A DNA stretch of 64,000 nucleotides from UBA1845 sp002338715. Its GTDB lineage: Bacteria > Planctomycetota > Phycisphaerae > UBA1845. The notes below the pieces were generated by a model that made no database searches, was not told the DNA's origin, and was given only the letters and a program-made list of their open reading frames with translations. Position 1 is the first letter of the stretch, and every line of letters begins with the position of its first letter. A program made the translations under genes and the position numbers. Shown piece by piece: positions 1 to 9,800 of the stretch. The stretch covers positions 1 to 64,000 of the forward strand of contig DAORAL010000027.1 of assembly GCA_035344155.1 (NCBI GenBank), written 5' to 3'.

Positions 1-2
1 CC

Positions 3-1262
3 CCCGCCGTTGCGGACGCCAACATGGCCGCCCTTCGCGCCGGCTGGAACTACTGCGACACAATCGAGTTGTTCCCGCAGGCGTACCGCGTCGCCAAAGC
101 CAAGATCGAACCGGGCAAGTATCGCAAGATCACCGGTAACGAAGCCACTGCCATCGGTCTGGCGACAGCCGCCCGCCGTGCCGGCAAGAAGCTCTTCTTG
201 GGCAGTTATCCGATTACACCCGCGAGCACCATTCTTGAAACGCTCGCTTCAATGCCCCAGATGGGCGTGAAGACTTTCCAAGCCGAAGACGAAATCGCGG
301 CAATCTGTTCGGCCATCGGCGCCGCGTTTGGCGGGGCTTGTTCCGTCACGACCACCAGCGGACCGGGAGTCGCCTTGAAGGGCGAGGCCATGGGGTTGGC
401 TGTCATGACCGAACTGCCGCTGGTCATCGTCAATGTACAGCGCGGCGGACCGAGCACGGGCCTTCCGACCAAGACCGAACAGTCCGACTACCTGCAAGCG
501 ATGTGGGGGCGAAACGGCGAATGCCCGATGCCCGTCCTGGCGGCATGCACGCCGACTGACTGCTTCGACATGTCGCTGGAGGCCATGCGCATCGCCATTC
601 AATACATGACTCCGGTCATCCTGCTGACCGACGGCTACCTCGCCAACGGCAGCGAACCGTGGCGTATTCCGCAATCAAAAAATCTGCCGCAGTTCCCGGT
701 CAAGCACGCGGTGAGCAACAACGGCGATACATTCAAACCCTACGAGCGCGACAAGTTCGGCTCGCGTCCCTGGGCAATCCCCGGGACCAAGGGTCTCGAG
801 CATCGCATCGGCGGTCTCGAAAAACAGTCGGTCACGGGTAACGTCAACTACGACCCCGACAACCATCAGCGAATGGTCAACGAGCGAGCGGCCAAGGTCG
901 CCAACGTCGTCGAGACGATTCCCGAGTTGAAGGTCGAGGGCAATCCCGATGCTGATCTTCTCGTGATCGGATGGGGCAGTACGTACGGTGCGATCACGAC
1001 GGCTGTCGAACGCTCAAACAGCAAGGGCAAGTCCGTCGCCCACGCCCACCTGCGCTACCTGAATCCGATGCCGAAGAACACGGCTGAAGTGATCAAGAAA
1101 TACAAGAAGGTGATTGTCCCCGAGATGAACATGGGGCAGTTGCTCATCAAGTTGCGTAGTGACTTCCTGGTCGATGCCAAGGGCGTCAACAAGGTACAGG
1201 GGAAACCATTCCTCGTTTCCGAGATTGAAGAAGCAATCGAATCCGCATTGAACGAGATTTGA
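3..1262 (+). CDS. korA: 2-oxoacid:ferredoxin oxidoreductase alpha subunit, 5' end missing
   Basis: This is the larger subunit of a 2-oxoacid (probably 2-oxoglutarate) ferredoxin oxidoreductase, which decarboxylates the oxoacid with CoA and passes electrons to ferredoxin. The reading frame is open to the window edge, so the N-terminus lies outside; the methionine at 24 is internal. The visible part has the pyrimidine-binding domain signature (GNEATAIGLATAARRAG, then the YPITPAST block), the conserved QAEDEIAAI and TTTSGPG stretches, and a C-terminal transketolase-like domain. The beta subunit follows 13 bp downstream, which fits one operon. The residues before the first domain suggest a fused gamma-alpha subunit, but that part is not visible. 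The substrate is inferred from family resemblance. Confidence 0.92.
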   Translation, partial: PAVADANMAALRAGWNYCDTIELFPQAYRVAKAKIEPGKYRKITGNEATAIGLATAARRAGKKLFLGSYPITPASTILETLASMPQMGVKTFQAEDEIAAICSAIGAAFGGACSVTTTSGPGVALKGEAMGLAVMTELPLVIVNVQRGGPSTGLPTKTEQSDYLQAMWGRNGECPMPVLAACTPTDCFDMSLEAMRIAIQYMTPVILLTDGYLANGSEPWRIPQSKNLPQFPVKHAVSNNGDTFKPYERDKFGSRPWAIPGTKGLEHRIGGLEKQSVTGNVNYDPDNHQRMVNERAAKVANVVETIPELKVEGNPDADLLVIGWGSTYGAITTAVERSNSKGKSVAHAHLRYLNPMPKNTAEVIKKYKKVIVPEMNMGQLLIKLRSDFLVDAKGVNKVQGKPFLVSEIEEAIESALNEI

Positions 1263-1275
1263 AAGAACAGAAGCC

Positions 1276-2304
1276 ATGAAAGTAGAAATGCCGGTCGAAC
1301 CGCTCAAGCCTTCCGATTTCGCCTCCGATCAGGAGGTCCGTTGGTGCCCTGGTTGCGGTGACTACGCTATTTTGGCGCAGGTCAAAAAGACCCTGCCCGC
1401 CTTGAATATCCCGAAGGAAAACATCGTCTTCGTGTCGGGCATCGGCTGCTCAAGCCGCTTCCCCTATTACATGAACACGTATGGCTTCCACTCCATCCAT
1501 GGTCGCGCGATGGCGGTCGCCAGCGGTTTGAAGATCGCCCGCCCCGAGCTTCAGGTGTGGGTGGTGACCGGTGACGGCGACGGATTGAGCATCGGTGGAA
1601 ACCACCTGCTCCACGCGATCCGCCGCAACATCGACATGACGGTGCTGCTCTTTAACAACCGCATTTACGGTTTGACCAAAGGCCAGTACTCACCGACGTC
1701 GGAAGTCGGCAAGCGGACGAAGACGTCACCGAAGGGTGCGATCGACTTCCCGCTTCACCCGCTTTCGGTTGCAATCGGCGCTGAAGCCAGCTTCGTCGCC
1801 CGCACGCTCGACGTCGACCTCAAGCACATGGGCTACGTCCTCGAACGCGCCGCACAACACCGCGGAACGTCGTTTGTCGAGATCTACCAGAACTGCAACA
1901 TCTTCAACAACGGCGCGTTCAGCTACGCGACGGAAAAAGACACCAAAGACGATACCCGCCTGATCCTGGAACATGGCAAACCGCTCATCTTCGGCAAGGA
2001 CCGCGAAAAAGGCATTCGCCTGAACTGCACCGATCCGGAGATCGTCGCCCTCGGTGAGGGCGTCAGCGAAGACGACCTGCTGTTCCACGACGAGAAAGCC
2101 GCAGAACCGTCCTTGGCGTACCTTCTGAGCCGCATGCATCACCCGCACTTCCCGGAACCCTTTGGCGTGTTCCGTGCGGTTGAACGTCCGTGTTACGAGT
2201 ATGTGCTGGACGGTTTGTGCGACGCCACCCCGCCAACCGAAGCCGCTGAGGATGCGGAAATCGACGCTCTCCTCAATGCTGGCGAAACGTGGACCGTGGA
2301 CTAA
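1276..2304 (+). CDS. korB: 2-oxoacid:ferredoxin oxidoreductase beta subunit
   Basis: This is the thiamine-diphosphate-binding subunit that partners the upstream alpha subunit. The 342-residue protein starts with the expected WCPGCGDYAIL motif (residues 23-33), whose cysteines bind an iron-sulfur cluster, followed by GIGCSSRFPYY and the TPP/magnesium motif GDGDGLSIGGNH, with NNRIYGLTKGQ further on. All are hallmarks of the KorB/PorB family. The C-terminus (about residues 240-342) is longer than in minimal archaeal beta subunits, as is common in bacterial two-subunit enzymes. The start ATG follows the alpha stop by 13 bp. The enzyme probably feeds low-potential electrons or runs a TCA-cycle step; the direction cannot be read from sequence. 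Confidence 0.93.
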   Translation: MKVEMPVEPLKPSDFASDQEVRWCPGCGDYAILAQVKKTLPALNIPKENIVFVSGIGCSSRFPYYMNTYGFHSIHGRAMAVASGLKIARPELQVWVVTGDGDGLSIGGNHLLHAIRRNIDMTVLLFNNRIYGLTKGQYSPTSEVGKRTKTSPKGAIDFPLHPLSVAIGAEASFVARTLDVDLKHMGYVLERAAQHRGTSFVEIYQNCNIFNNGAFSYATEKDTKDDTRLILEHGKPLIFGKDREKGIRLNCTDPEIVALGEGVSEDDLLFHDEKAAEPSLAYLLSRMHHPHFPEPFGVFRAVERPCYEYVLDGLCDATPPTEAAEDAEIDALLNAGETWTVD

Positions 2305-2460
2305 CGTCTGACTGCGGTTTCTGCCGTTGATAGACGTATGCCGCCCTGTATGGCGATCGTCTTCTGCGAGTGTCGGTTGGCCGCTTTTTGGACGCCAGGC
2401 GTTTTCGGGGAATCGGGTTTCAGGGGAAGGATTCACGCTTCAGATTGAAAGGAAGTCACC

Positions 2461-2982
2461 ATGCTTTGCCCTGCTTGCGGAACCGAAAACTTTGCCGGTG
2501 CGGACACCTGCTCAGAATGCAACAGTGACCTTGCCGCTGTGGAAACGCGATCCCTTGACCCCGTCGAGGAGCGACTGCACAACGACCGGGTCGGCGGCGC
2601 GGCAAAGCCCAATCCCCTCATCGTTGCGCCCTTGGACACCGTGGATTCGGTTGTGCAGAAGATGGCCAAATTGGGTCACAACTGCGCGATGGTCGCGTAC
2701 GATGACGTATTGGTCGGAATCTTCACCGAGCGCGACGTCCTTCGGAAGCTGTCTGCCGATTACGACAACCTCAAATCCGCCCCCGTCCGCGACTTCATGA
2801 CGCCGGCTCCCGAAGCCCTCGAAACAGACACCCCGCTGACCTTCGCCCTCAACAAAATGTCGGTGGGTGGTTTCCGCCACGTTCCCGTCGTCAATGAAGA
2901 TCAGCGTCCCCTTGGTGTGGTCAACATCAAAGACCTGCTCTCCCATATCACCGCCAACGTTCCCGACCTTTTTGAAGCCTAG
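2461..2982 (+). CDS. Zinc-ribbon and CBS-pair protein
   Basis: A 173-residue cytoplasmic protein with an N-terminal zinc ribbon (CPAC at 3-6 and CSEC at 17-20, two CXXC knuckles) and a pair of CBS domains (about residues 50-170) including FTERDVLRKL and VVNIKDLLSHI. CBS pairs typically bind adenine nucleotides and regulate partner proteins. A GGAAG Shine-Dalgarno sequence lies 8 nt before the ATG. It lies 156 bp behind the oxidoreductase genes in the same direction, so it may sense energy charge for that enzyme; this link is only inferred from position. No membrane segment or enzyme domain is attached. Confidence 0.88.
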   Translation: MLCPACGTENFAGADTCSECNSDLAAVETRSLDPVEERLHNDRVGGAAKPNPLIVAPLDTVDSVVQKMAKLGHNCAMVAYDDVLVGIFTERDVLRKLSADYDNLKSAPVRDFMTPAPEALETDTPLTFALNKMSVGGFRHVPVVNEDQRPLGVVNIKDLLSHITANVPDLFEA

Positions 2983-2998
2983 AACACCTTTGGTCCAG

Positions 2999-3140
2999 AC
3001 GCAGCGGCGCGAAAGCACCGTCATTCCCGCGCAGGCGGGAATCCAGGGGCAAACCAAAGTCAATCCATGTGAGTACCGGCACCCGTACCCCGAAGCGTCG
3101 ACGAGCAAAACGCTGCGTTTGGTTTGGGATCGCTATAGAA
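2999..3140 (+). repeat. Dispersed palindromic repeat, copy 1
   Basis: The core is a palindrome at 3023-3042 (ATTCCCGC, 4-nt loop, GCGGGAAT) followed by TCCAGGGG. Similarity to the copy at 58665-58800 extends for about 130 bp on both sides, including CGAGCAAAACGC and GATCGC further right. A third copy at 62050-62140 is in opposite orientation. This copy sits between two convergent genes. Confidence 0.85.
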
Positions 3141-3160
3141 GCCGTTCACGAACGCACGAG

Positions 3161-3245
3161 ACGTTGATCGCGCGGTAACGTTGATAGAGCGGTAACGTTG
3201 ATAGAGCGATAACGTTGATAGAGCGATAACGTTGATCGCGCGGAA
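3161..3245. repeat. 17-bp tandem repeat, five units
   Basis: Five head-to-tail 17-bp units lie at 3161, 3178, 3195, 3212 and 3229. The consensus is ACGTTGATAGAGCGATA; the two outer units read GATCGCGCGG in the middle instead of GATAGAGCG. The array fills the space between the dispersed repeat and the 3' end of the HD-GYP gene. Units abut without spacers, so it is a minisatellite and not a CRISPR. Confidence 0.9.
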
Positions 3246-3271
3246 AATGCGCTCGCGCGTCGATGCGGTTG

Positions 3272-4909
3272 TTAATTGGGAACGCTGGATATGGACTTGA
3301 GCGCCTTCGGAGCTGGCTGCGAATCCGCTTTGGCCTGGCGGATCTCGTCAAACTCTGATTCCACTTCTAGAAACGCCTCGACTATCCGGGCGTCGAAGTG
3401 TTTTCCGGAATCCTCGCTGATCCGCTTGACGGCTTCGGCGTGGGGCAGCGGCTGCTTGTAACACCGCTGGCTGGTGATCGCGTCGTACGCGTCAACCAGC
3501 GCGATGATTCGAGCCGACAGTGGAATATCATCACCGGCAATACCGCGCGGATAGCCCTTCCCGTCGTAGCGCTCATGATGGCAATAGGCTATGTCGGCGC
3601 ACAATTCCAGAAGCGGAACCGGGCCCGCCTCCTCGATCGCCAGCGCCAGCGTATGGCGGCCAATCGTGGTGTGCGTCTTCATGATCTGAAATTCTTCGTC
3701 CGTCAGCGGGCCGGGCTTGTTGAGGATTTCATCCGAAACGCCAACCTTACCCAGGTCGTGCAGCGGAGCGGCTTGGTAGATGTCGTCGATGTACTGACAG
3801 GTGATCACGTCGGAAAACGCGGGATGGTTGGCCAACCTTCGCGTCAGAACGCGGGTGTATTCCTTGACGCGTTCCAGGTGAAGGCCCGTTTCCTCGTCGC
3901 GATACTCACTGAGTCGACCCACGGTTGACAACAACGCGTTGAGCGTGTGCTTCAGGTCCGAACGCTGCTCGGCATTGTGCAGGGCAATCGCAGCCGAATC
4001 CGCAATCGAGCAGATGCAGTCGATTTCCTCAGCCGCAAAGGGTTCGCCGTCGACCTTGTCGGTCACGTTGAGCACGCCAAGCCGCTTCGAACCGCTGACC
4101 ATGTAGGTGGACACCAGCGGCGTACTCAGGAAACTGTCGGTCAGGTACGCGCCGGTTGTTTCGCCCGGTTTTTCGTGGGCGCGGGCCACCATCGTCGTGC
4201 CCGTTGAGAATACTTTTCCCGCGATTCCCGCGTCCGATTGAACGCACATCTGCTCAGCCACCTCAAGCGAAACGCCCAAAGCCCGTTTGCATTTGAGTTG
4301 GTTGGTCGCGGGATCGAGCACCATGATCGAAATGCGGTTGCAGTTGCATACCTGTCGCACCGCGTCCGTTACCAGATCATAGATTCGTTCTTGATTCGGT
4401 GCCTTGTTCAGATCGCGCACAAACGTGTAAAGCAGTTCCAATCGCCTTGATTTCTTGGCCACTTCGAATTCGAGCTGGTGGTTGAGTTCGGCGATTTCCA
4501 ACTGCGCACTTCGAAGCTTCAGCATCGAACGGACCCGCGCGGTCAATTCCACGACATCAAACGGCTTGACCACGTAATCCTGTGCGCCGGCATCAAGTCC
4601 CAGAACGATGTCATCCCTGCCGCTGCGGGCGGTGATCAGAATCACCGGGACATCTTTGGTCACTTCGTTCTCGCGAAGCGCCCGGGTCACACTGAGCCCA
4701 TCGAGACCGGGCAGTTGAATGTCGAGAATGATGACGTCCGGAACTTCGCGCAGCGCAATCTCCAGCCCGTCTTCACCGTTGTGTGAAATCGTCGCGCGAA
4801 ACCCCGAATTGACCATGTGTGCGCGCAAGATCGTCGCAAGACTCTGGTCGTCTTCAACGATCAACACGTGACCGGATCGGCTTGGTTTTCTGGTTTCGCC
4901 TAATGCCAC
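3272..4909 (-). CDS. Response regulator with GAF and HD-GYP domains
   Basis: A predicted cyclic-di-GMP phosphodiesterase controlled by phosphorylation. A receiver domain (about residues 12-130) has the acidic pair at 20-21, the phosphoacceptor Asp at 63 (ILDIQLPG) and the conserved Lys in VVKPF. A GAF sensor domain (about 165-320) follows, then an HD-GYP domain (about 335-510) with HDLGKVG, HHERYDGKGYPRG and LVDAYDAITS, so the catalytic metal ligands are present. I place the start at a GTG at 4909, preceded by GGAG 5 nt upstream; a TTG at 4939 is also open but has no ribosome site. No histidine kinase is adjacent, so the input partner is unknown. Confidence 0.9.
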   Translation of the reverse strand: MALGETRKPSRSGHVLIVEDDQSLATILRAHMVNSGFRATISHNGEDGLEIALREVPDVIILDIQLPGLDGLSVTRALRENEVTKDVPVILITARSGRDDIVLGLDAGAQDYVVKPFDVVELTARVRSMLKLRSAQLEIAELNHQLEFEVAKKSRRLELLYTFVRDLNKAPNQERIYDLVTDAVRQVCNCNRISIMVLDPATNQLKCKRALGVSLEVAEQMCVQSDAGIAGKVFSTGTTMVARAHEKPGETTGAYLTDSFLSTPLVSTYMVSGSKRLGVLNVTDKVDGEPFAAEEIDCICSIADSAAIALHNAEQRSDLKHTLNALLSTVGRLSEYRDEETGLHLERVKEYTRVLTRRLANHPAFSDVITCQYIDDIYQAAPLHDLGKVGVSDEILNKPGPLTDEEFQIMKTHTTIGRHTLALAIEEAGPVPLLELCADIAYCHHERYDGKGYPRGIAGDDIPLSARIIALVDAYDAITSQRCYKQPLPHAEAVKRISEDSGKHFDARIVEAFLEVESEFDEIRQAKADSQPAPKALKSISSVPN

Positions 4910-5232
4910 ATGAACTCCAGTCGCAACAAAGGCCGCCAATCAGGCGGATGCTAAAAAGGCCCACGCATCCCCCCTCTAAAGTCGAGCAAAAAATTGGTAC
5001 GCCGGCCCCACATTGATTCATCGGTGATAAGAAGGGTGTCATAAAGCAGACAAACAAGGGCAGATGCGAAGGAAACCGGTGTGGAGATCGATGACCCCGA
5101 AAGACGGCTCCAGCGCGCCGCAACTCAGGAGATTATTGGAAGTTTCCATGACCCGCCCCGTCTGCATAAGCCATAAGGGGCGACTGCCCCCTGCCGCCAG
5201 GTTGCGGGCTGGTCTTTGAATCTCAACCAGCG
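4910..5232. other. Intergenic region upstream of the HD-GYP gene
   Basis: No supported gene here. It should hold the promoter of the minus-strand HD-GYP gene, but no convincing -35/-10 pair was picked out. Short frames on both strands (for example 4854-5123 minus) look spurious. Confidence 0.5.
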
Positions 5233-5274
5233 CAAAGAAAGACCCTGACTGATTCTGAAAAACCAGCCAGGGTC
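5233..5274 (-). terminator. Candidate intrinsic terminator of the prepilin-like gene
   Basis: On the minus strand, GACCCTGGCTGG pairs imperfectly with the CAGTCAGGGTC arm (arms at 5268-5274 and 5241-5247), and the right arm is followed by TTTCTTT. It lies about 105 bp past the stop of the prepilin-like gene. Confidence 0.6.
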
Positions 5275-5379
5275 GTCATATGCGCTATGTTATTGGACGT
5301 CGGCTGAACAACTCCGATCCAAATCGTTCATCGAAGGGGCATCAGCACAGCTGCATGATGCCGTGATCGCACGACGGTC

Positions 5380-6426
5380 CTAAATGGGACGGTCGACGAC
5401 CTGGAATTCTTCGCCCTGCTCGCCGTCCTGAGGCGTGTGACCGTTGATGTCCTGCGACCGGATCTTGTTCGTCTTCAACAATGCACCGGGCAGGGTGTCG
5501 ATCTGCCAGTCCAAACCGCGGATCAGGATCGTGCGATTCTGTGATTCGATGGTCCCCGGACCGAACTGGACGTTTCCGTGACCCTTGAGCTTGATGTTAC
5601 GGGCTGATCCGTCACAGAATCCGACGTTGAATCGCCAAGTTTGCTTGTGCCAACCGTTCGCCGTGAACTGTGCGTACGTGTAAGGCCACCAGCCATTTGT
5701 CTGGTCCAATTCCGAGTTCTCGGCATAGGGGGCATATCGCGCCGCATTCTCCATGTAGAGAATGGTGTTTCCGGGATTGGGAATACGCGACAAAGAGCGG
5801 TAGTACGGCGAGTTGGAATCGACCGGCTGACCCGCCCCCGCGCTGCTAACCAAGTAGACGTTGGCAATATACGACGTCCCGAAATAGTCGTACGATGAGA
5901 CGCTTGACCGCTTGGCCCATCCCTTGATGTGCATTCCCGGGAAGCCCTTGTCGCCCGGACACTGGAAAATGGGCAATTTTGTTTTGGTGTCGGGTTCCCA
6001 GTTTTGGAACGGCGGCTTGGAATTATAGAACGTCGCCTTTGGATACATGATGCGGTTGAGCGGGCGATGCACCGACCCCTGAAACTTCGGGCTTGCTCCC
6101 GAGAAGAAAGAACCCGAGTTCGCATTCCCGGTTGCCCCGGTTCCACTCTTACCGCCAAAACCGTAGGGCGCTCGGTAGGACTCCGGGAAGGTTGCGTCGC
6201 CAACACTTTGCGGGATACCCCACTCCAACCGATCGTCAGCCGCATACGTCAGACCGGCTTGCACGATGCTTCGCACATTGACTGCACATTTCGTTTTCTT
6301 CGCGTTGTTGCGTGCTCCTTGCAGCGAGGGAAGGAGAATCGCAACCAGCAACGCGATGATCGATACGACGACCAACAACTCAACCAACGTAAACGCTCGA
6401 TCACGTCGATTTTTTGGCATAACCAT
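5380..6426 (-). CDS. Prepilin-like protein, type II secretion pseudopilin family
   Basis: A 348-residue exported protein with a type IV prepilin N-terminus: a short basic leader, then RAFTLVELLVVVSIIALLVA, with cleavage expected before the Phe and a Glu at +5, followed by a hydrophobic helix. The rest is a soluble domain rich in Gly, Asn and aromatic residues with FNVGFCDGSARN near the end, matching the H-X9-DG type C-terminus found in many copies in planctomycetes. I chose the ATG at 6426 because AGGAGG lies 7 nt upstream; another ATG 6 nt downstream and one at 6444 fit less well. The gene stands alone, not in a secretion operon, so it is probably one of many paralogous pseudopilins of unknown role. 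Confidence 0.88.
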   Translation of the reverse strand: MVMPKNRRDRAFTLVELLVVVSIIALLVAILLPSLQGARNNAKKTKCAVNVRSIVQAGLTYAADDRLEWGIPQSVGDATFPESYRAPYGFGGKSGTGATGNANSGSFFSGASPKFQGSVHRPLNRIMYPKATFYNSKPPFQNWEPDTKTKLPIFQCPGDKGFPGMHIKGWAKRSSVSSYDYFGTSYIANVYLVSSAGAGQPVDSNSPYYRSLSRIPNPGNTILYMENAARYAPYAENSELDQTNGWWPYTYAQFTANGWHKQTWRFNVGFCDGSARNIKLKGHGNVQFGPGTIESQNRTILIRGLDWQIDTLPGALLKTNKIRSQDINGHTPQDGEQGEEFQVVDRPI

Positions 6427-6807
6427 AAATGAACCTCCTACCATGAATTGAAAATCCTCTCACGGTAAATGAGTTGGGGACGATCCTAAAATTCATTAAT
6501 TGGGCAATGTCTCTGGGAGGACTGGTACAGATGACGCAAATGCCTCAACGAATTCTCTTCGCAGACAGCCAATCGAATGGGCATTTATCCCAGACAGCAA
6601 CACACCACACGTTGACATATTCTCAGAAAGGCAGCCCTCAAGTCAAGCTCAAATGCTTTATGCAGTGATCACCTGCCAAGAATGCGTGCCAGGACAGCCC
6701 GAAAACGCGACCCGATCGCGGACCACTCCATGCTGTGGAAATACCCCATCTCCTCTGGATATGTCCAGCATGTGTCCAGGCTCGTCTCAAGAACTGGGAA
6801 TCCTGGC
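6427..6807. other. Intergenic region between two minus-strand genes
   Basis: About 380 bp without a supported gene. It is AT-richer than its surroundings near 6490-6510 and must contain the promoter of the prepilin-like gene. Short frames on both strands show no family signature. Confidence 0.5.
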
Positions 6808-9800
6808 CTACTCGTTGAGCGGTGCGACCAGGATTGTGGCGAATACGGCAAAGTCCTGCGAATCAATGCTGGCATCGCCAGACAGGTTGCCCGGCTCACA
6901 GGCCCCTTCTGGAACCGCTCCAAAGCAAAGTTGAAACAGCGCGAAATCTTTCAAATCGACGTCGCCATCCGAATCGAAATCGCCATTGCCATACGGCAGG
7001 CATTGATCATCCGACTCGCGACACCAGGTGCCTTCCCCGCAGGGCAAACTCACCGACTCGCAAGTACCATACGCATTGCATGCCCGGGCTCCCGAGCAGA
7101 AAAGCCCGTCCTCACATTCGACATCGATCGTGCATTCACACGGATCACACGATCCACCGCAATCGATCCGCTCTTCGCCCTGATTGAGAACGCCATCCAC
7201 GCACGATGCCGAGTTGTCGCACGTGTACGTCTCGACGCGAACCGCATCGATCGCGCATTCCACGATTGTCCCGACGGAGAGATCGCTCGCGCTGAACCGG
7301 ATGCGCACGGTCGAACTGGCCGGCACTTCCGTACCGATTAGTATGGCGTCCGTTTTCCAGATCGGTTGGGCGATCGTATGAACACGAACCGGCGTCCAGT
7401 TTGTGCCGGCTGGGTCGGTTGCGATTTCGGTGAGCAGGTAATCTTCGTCGAAACTGCCCGGACCGGAATCAATCCAATACGCATAGCTGATGACGCCACC
7501 GGTGTTCATGTCAAACACCGGAGATGTCAGGATGGTGGTCCCGGCATCCACGTCAGAGTTTGAATCAAACGGGTCGTTTTCCGTCAAATAGCATTGTCCC
7601 GAACCGTCGTAGTCGCTGTCGGGATCACCGCGATTGTTGTTGACGGGAACACCGCGTTCCCAATCGCCCTCGAAGACGAACCCGGACACTGTCCACCCTT
7701 TGTCCGTTTCAAAATCATCTTCGAACAGAGTTGTCGAAACGCCTACAAATGCGCTGTAAACGTCAGCCGGCGCCGCCGAAGGTGACTTCGTGATGGTCGA
7801 ACCATCCCCGGCTGCACTGACGTAATAATCAAGGGCGGCAGAGCAATTCGAACCGGGCAGCGCCACTTCAAACAAGCCACCACCTATACCGGTCATCGGA
7901 ATCGACTGGAAAGTCCCGCCATCGTCGCGGTGGTGCAACATCACCGTCCCCGGAACCAGTTGTTCGGTTCCCGGTTTGATCTCCACCATCAACGTCTTGG
8001 GTGAATTGGGAGCCACGTTGGCGGGTCGCCCTTTTGGAAATCTGATTTGCAGCGCTTCCGGCGTTTCGACTTCGCAGGCAGGACCGCTCAATTCCAATTC
8101 GAAACTTCCAACCGCTCCCAGATAACCGGTCACCCGCAGGTAATACTCTTCGCCGGCACTGACTGCGAATGACGCCTGGGACGGTCCGAAGACGGTACCG
8201 CAGCCATCATCGTCGCAAGCCACTTCGTCATAGACCTGTCCCGGGCACCCTGTGTGAATGGAAATGGCCGAGTCGTAGTCCGTGCCCGAATCACACAGTG
8301 ACACAAAGGCGTTGCCCGACGTCTGCGGTGCATAGCGGAACCATACATCGGATGCAGGATTGCTTTGTGCGCAGGTCGACGATCCATCGGGCAGCGATCC
8401 GAGTGTCGATCCAAACGTCACACCGGGACAAATCGTTATCGCGTCGATGCATTTGTCGTTGGCGGGTGGCGCGAGGGGGGCCATGTTGTGCGCGCCGAAT
8501 CCCGCCAGAATTTCGGCTGAGTGTGGCGTACCGTTTCCGATGTCAGCATCGTCATCATCGAGCGTCAGAAAATCGATCGTGATTGCAGGCGTGATCGACG
8601 ACCCCGCGTGCAACAGCACACTGTTGACCAACAAGTCGCCGACGATTTGCAGTGCGTCCGCCGGCTCGGTGACAGCCAGTTCCTGCCGCGTGTCCCAGAT
8701 GCAACCTGAGAGCACGTTGCCGCAAACATGTGGATCAATGTTGCTGCACGGATACATGAACGCATTGTCGGCTGTCCGCGTCGCCGTCTGGCAACTGGTT
8801 GCCAAACCCAATCCGGATCTCGGGTCGTCCAGCAACAGGACGCTTATGGAATCGGCGACGCCTTCACCGTATTGCCCCTGACCGCTGCCGCTCGATTCAA
8901 CAATGTGGTGACCATATTCGTGGTAGATCAAATTGGACCATGCGGTGTTGGGAAATCCCGAGCCAGCCGCACAGAACCGCAGCCCGACACCCGTGTATTG
9001 AGCGTTGCCCGGACACAGACCGTTGGCAGGTTCATTCACGCTGATTTGAAATGCGGTTTGCGAACCGATCACCGGATAGGCCGGATTGGCGTCGAGCACA
9101 TAGTCGCGAATCTTGTTGGCGTAGTAGTAGGCGTTGACCTCGGCACGATTGATGGAACTGGGGACCAGGTTGTGCGTGAAGTCGGCGACGGCTGGCGGTG
9201 ACACGGTTTGACTCAAAACCGTCGTGCCCGAATGATTCATCACGTTGAAGTACAAACCCCGGGTCGGCGACTGAACTTGCACAGATGAAGCTGCCCCCGC
9301 GTCGAGGAAATAGTCGCCGAAGATATCGGTGTGGGTTGTCATTTGCGGAATCGAAACCTCGGCGTACGACAACTCGTGAAGATATTCCGATTCACAGAAT
9401 TCCGATGCGACGCCGCCAAGCGCCCACCCCTTCACCGTTCCGGTGACGGCGCCATCAAGCAATTGATTTTCCCGGTAATGGATCTTGCCGGATTGAAAAT
9501 CAGTGACAAACAACCACTTTGAATTCACCTGGTCGTTTGACATGGAGTCCGCACCCTCAAAGACCAACGCGGGGCGCGGTATTTCATTGGGCGTGTCATC
9601 AGTCCCGGCCCAAATCGTGACCGCGGGTGTGCCGAATTCAGCCAGTTCATTCACCTCTGAAATCGCCGACGCGCGCCCTTTGACGAATGAAGCGGCGATC
9701 ATCGACGGATTCGACAATGCGGACAACGTGGCTGGATCGATCTCGAATTCGCCCAGGTCCTTCAGCGTTGAGGATGCAAGCACCATCGGAAATGATGCCT

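Noticed and set aside
3161..3245. CRISPR-like regular repeats
   Set aside because: The 17-bp units are directly adjacent with no spacers and no cas genes lie nearby.
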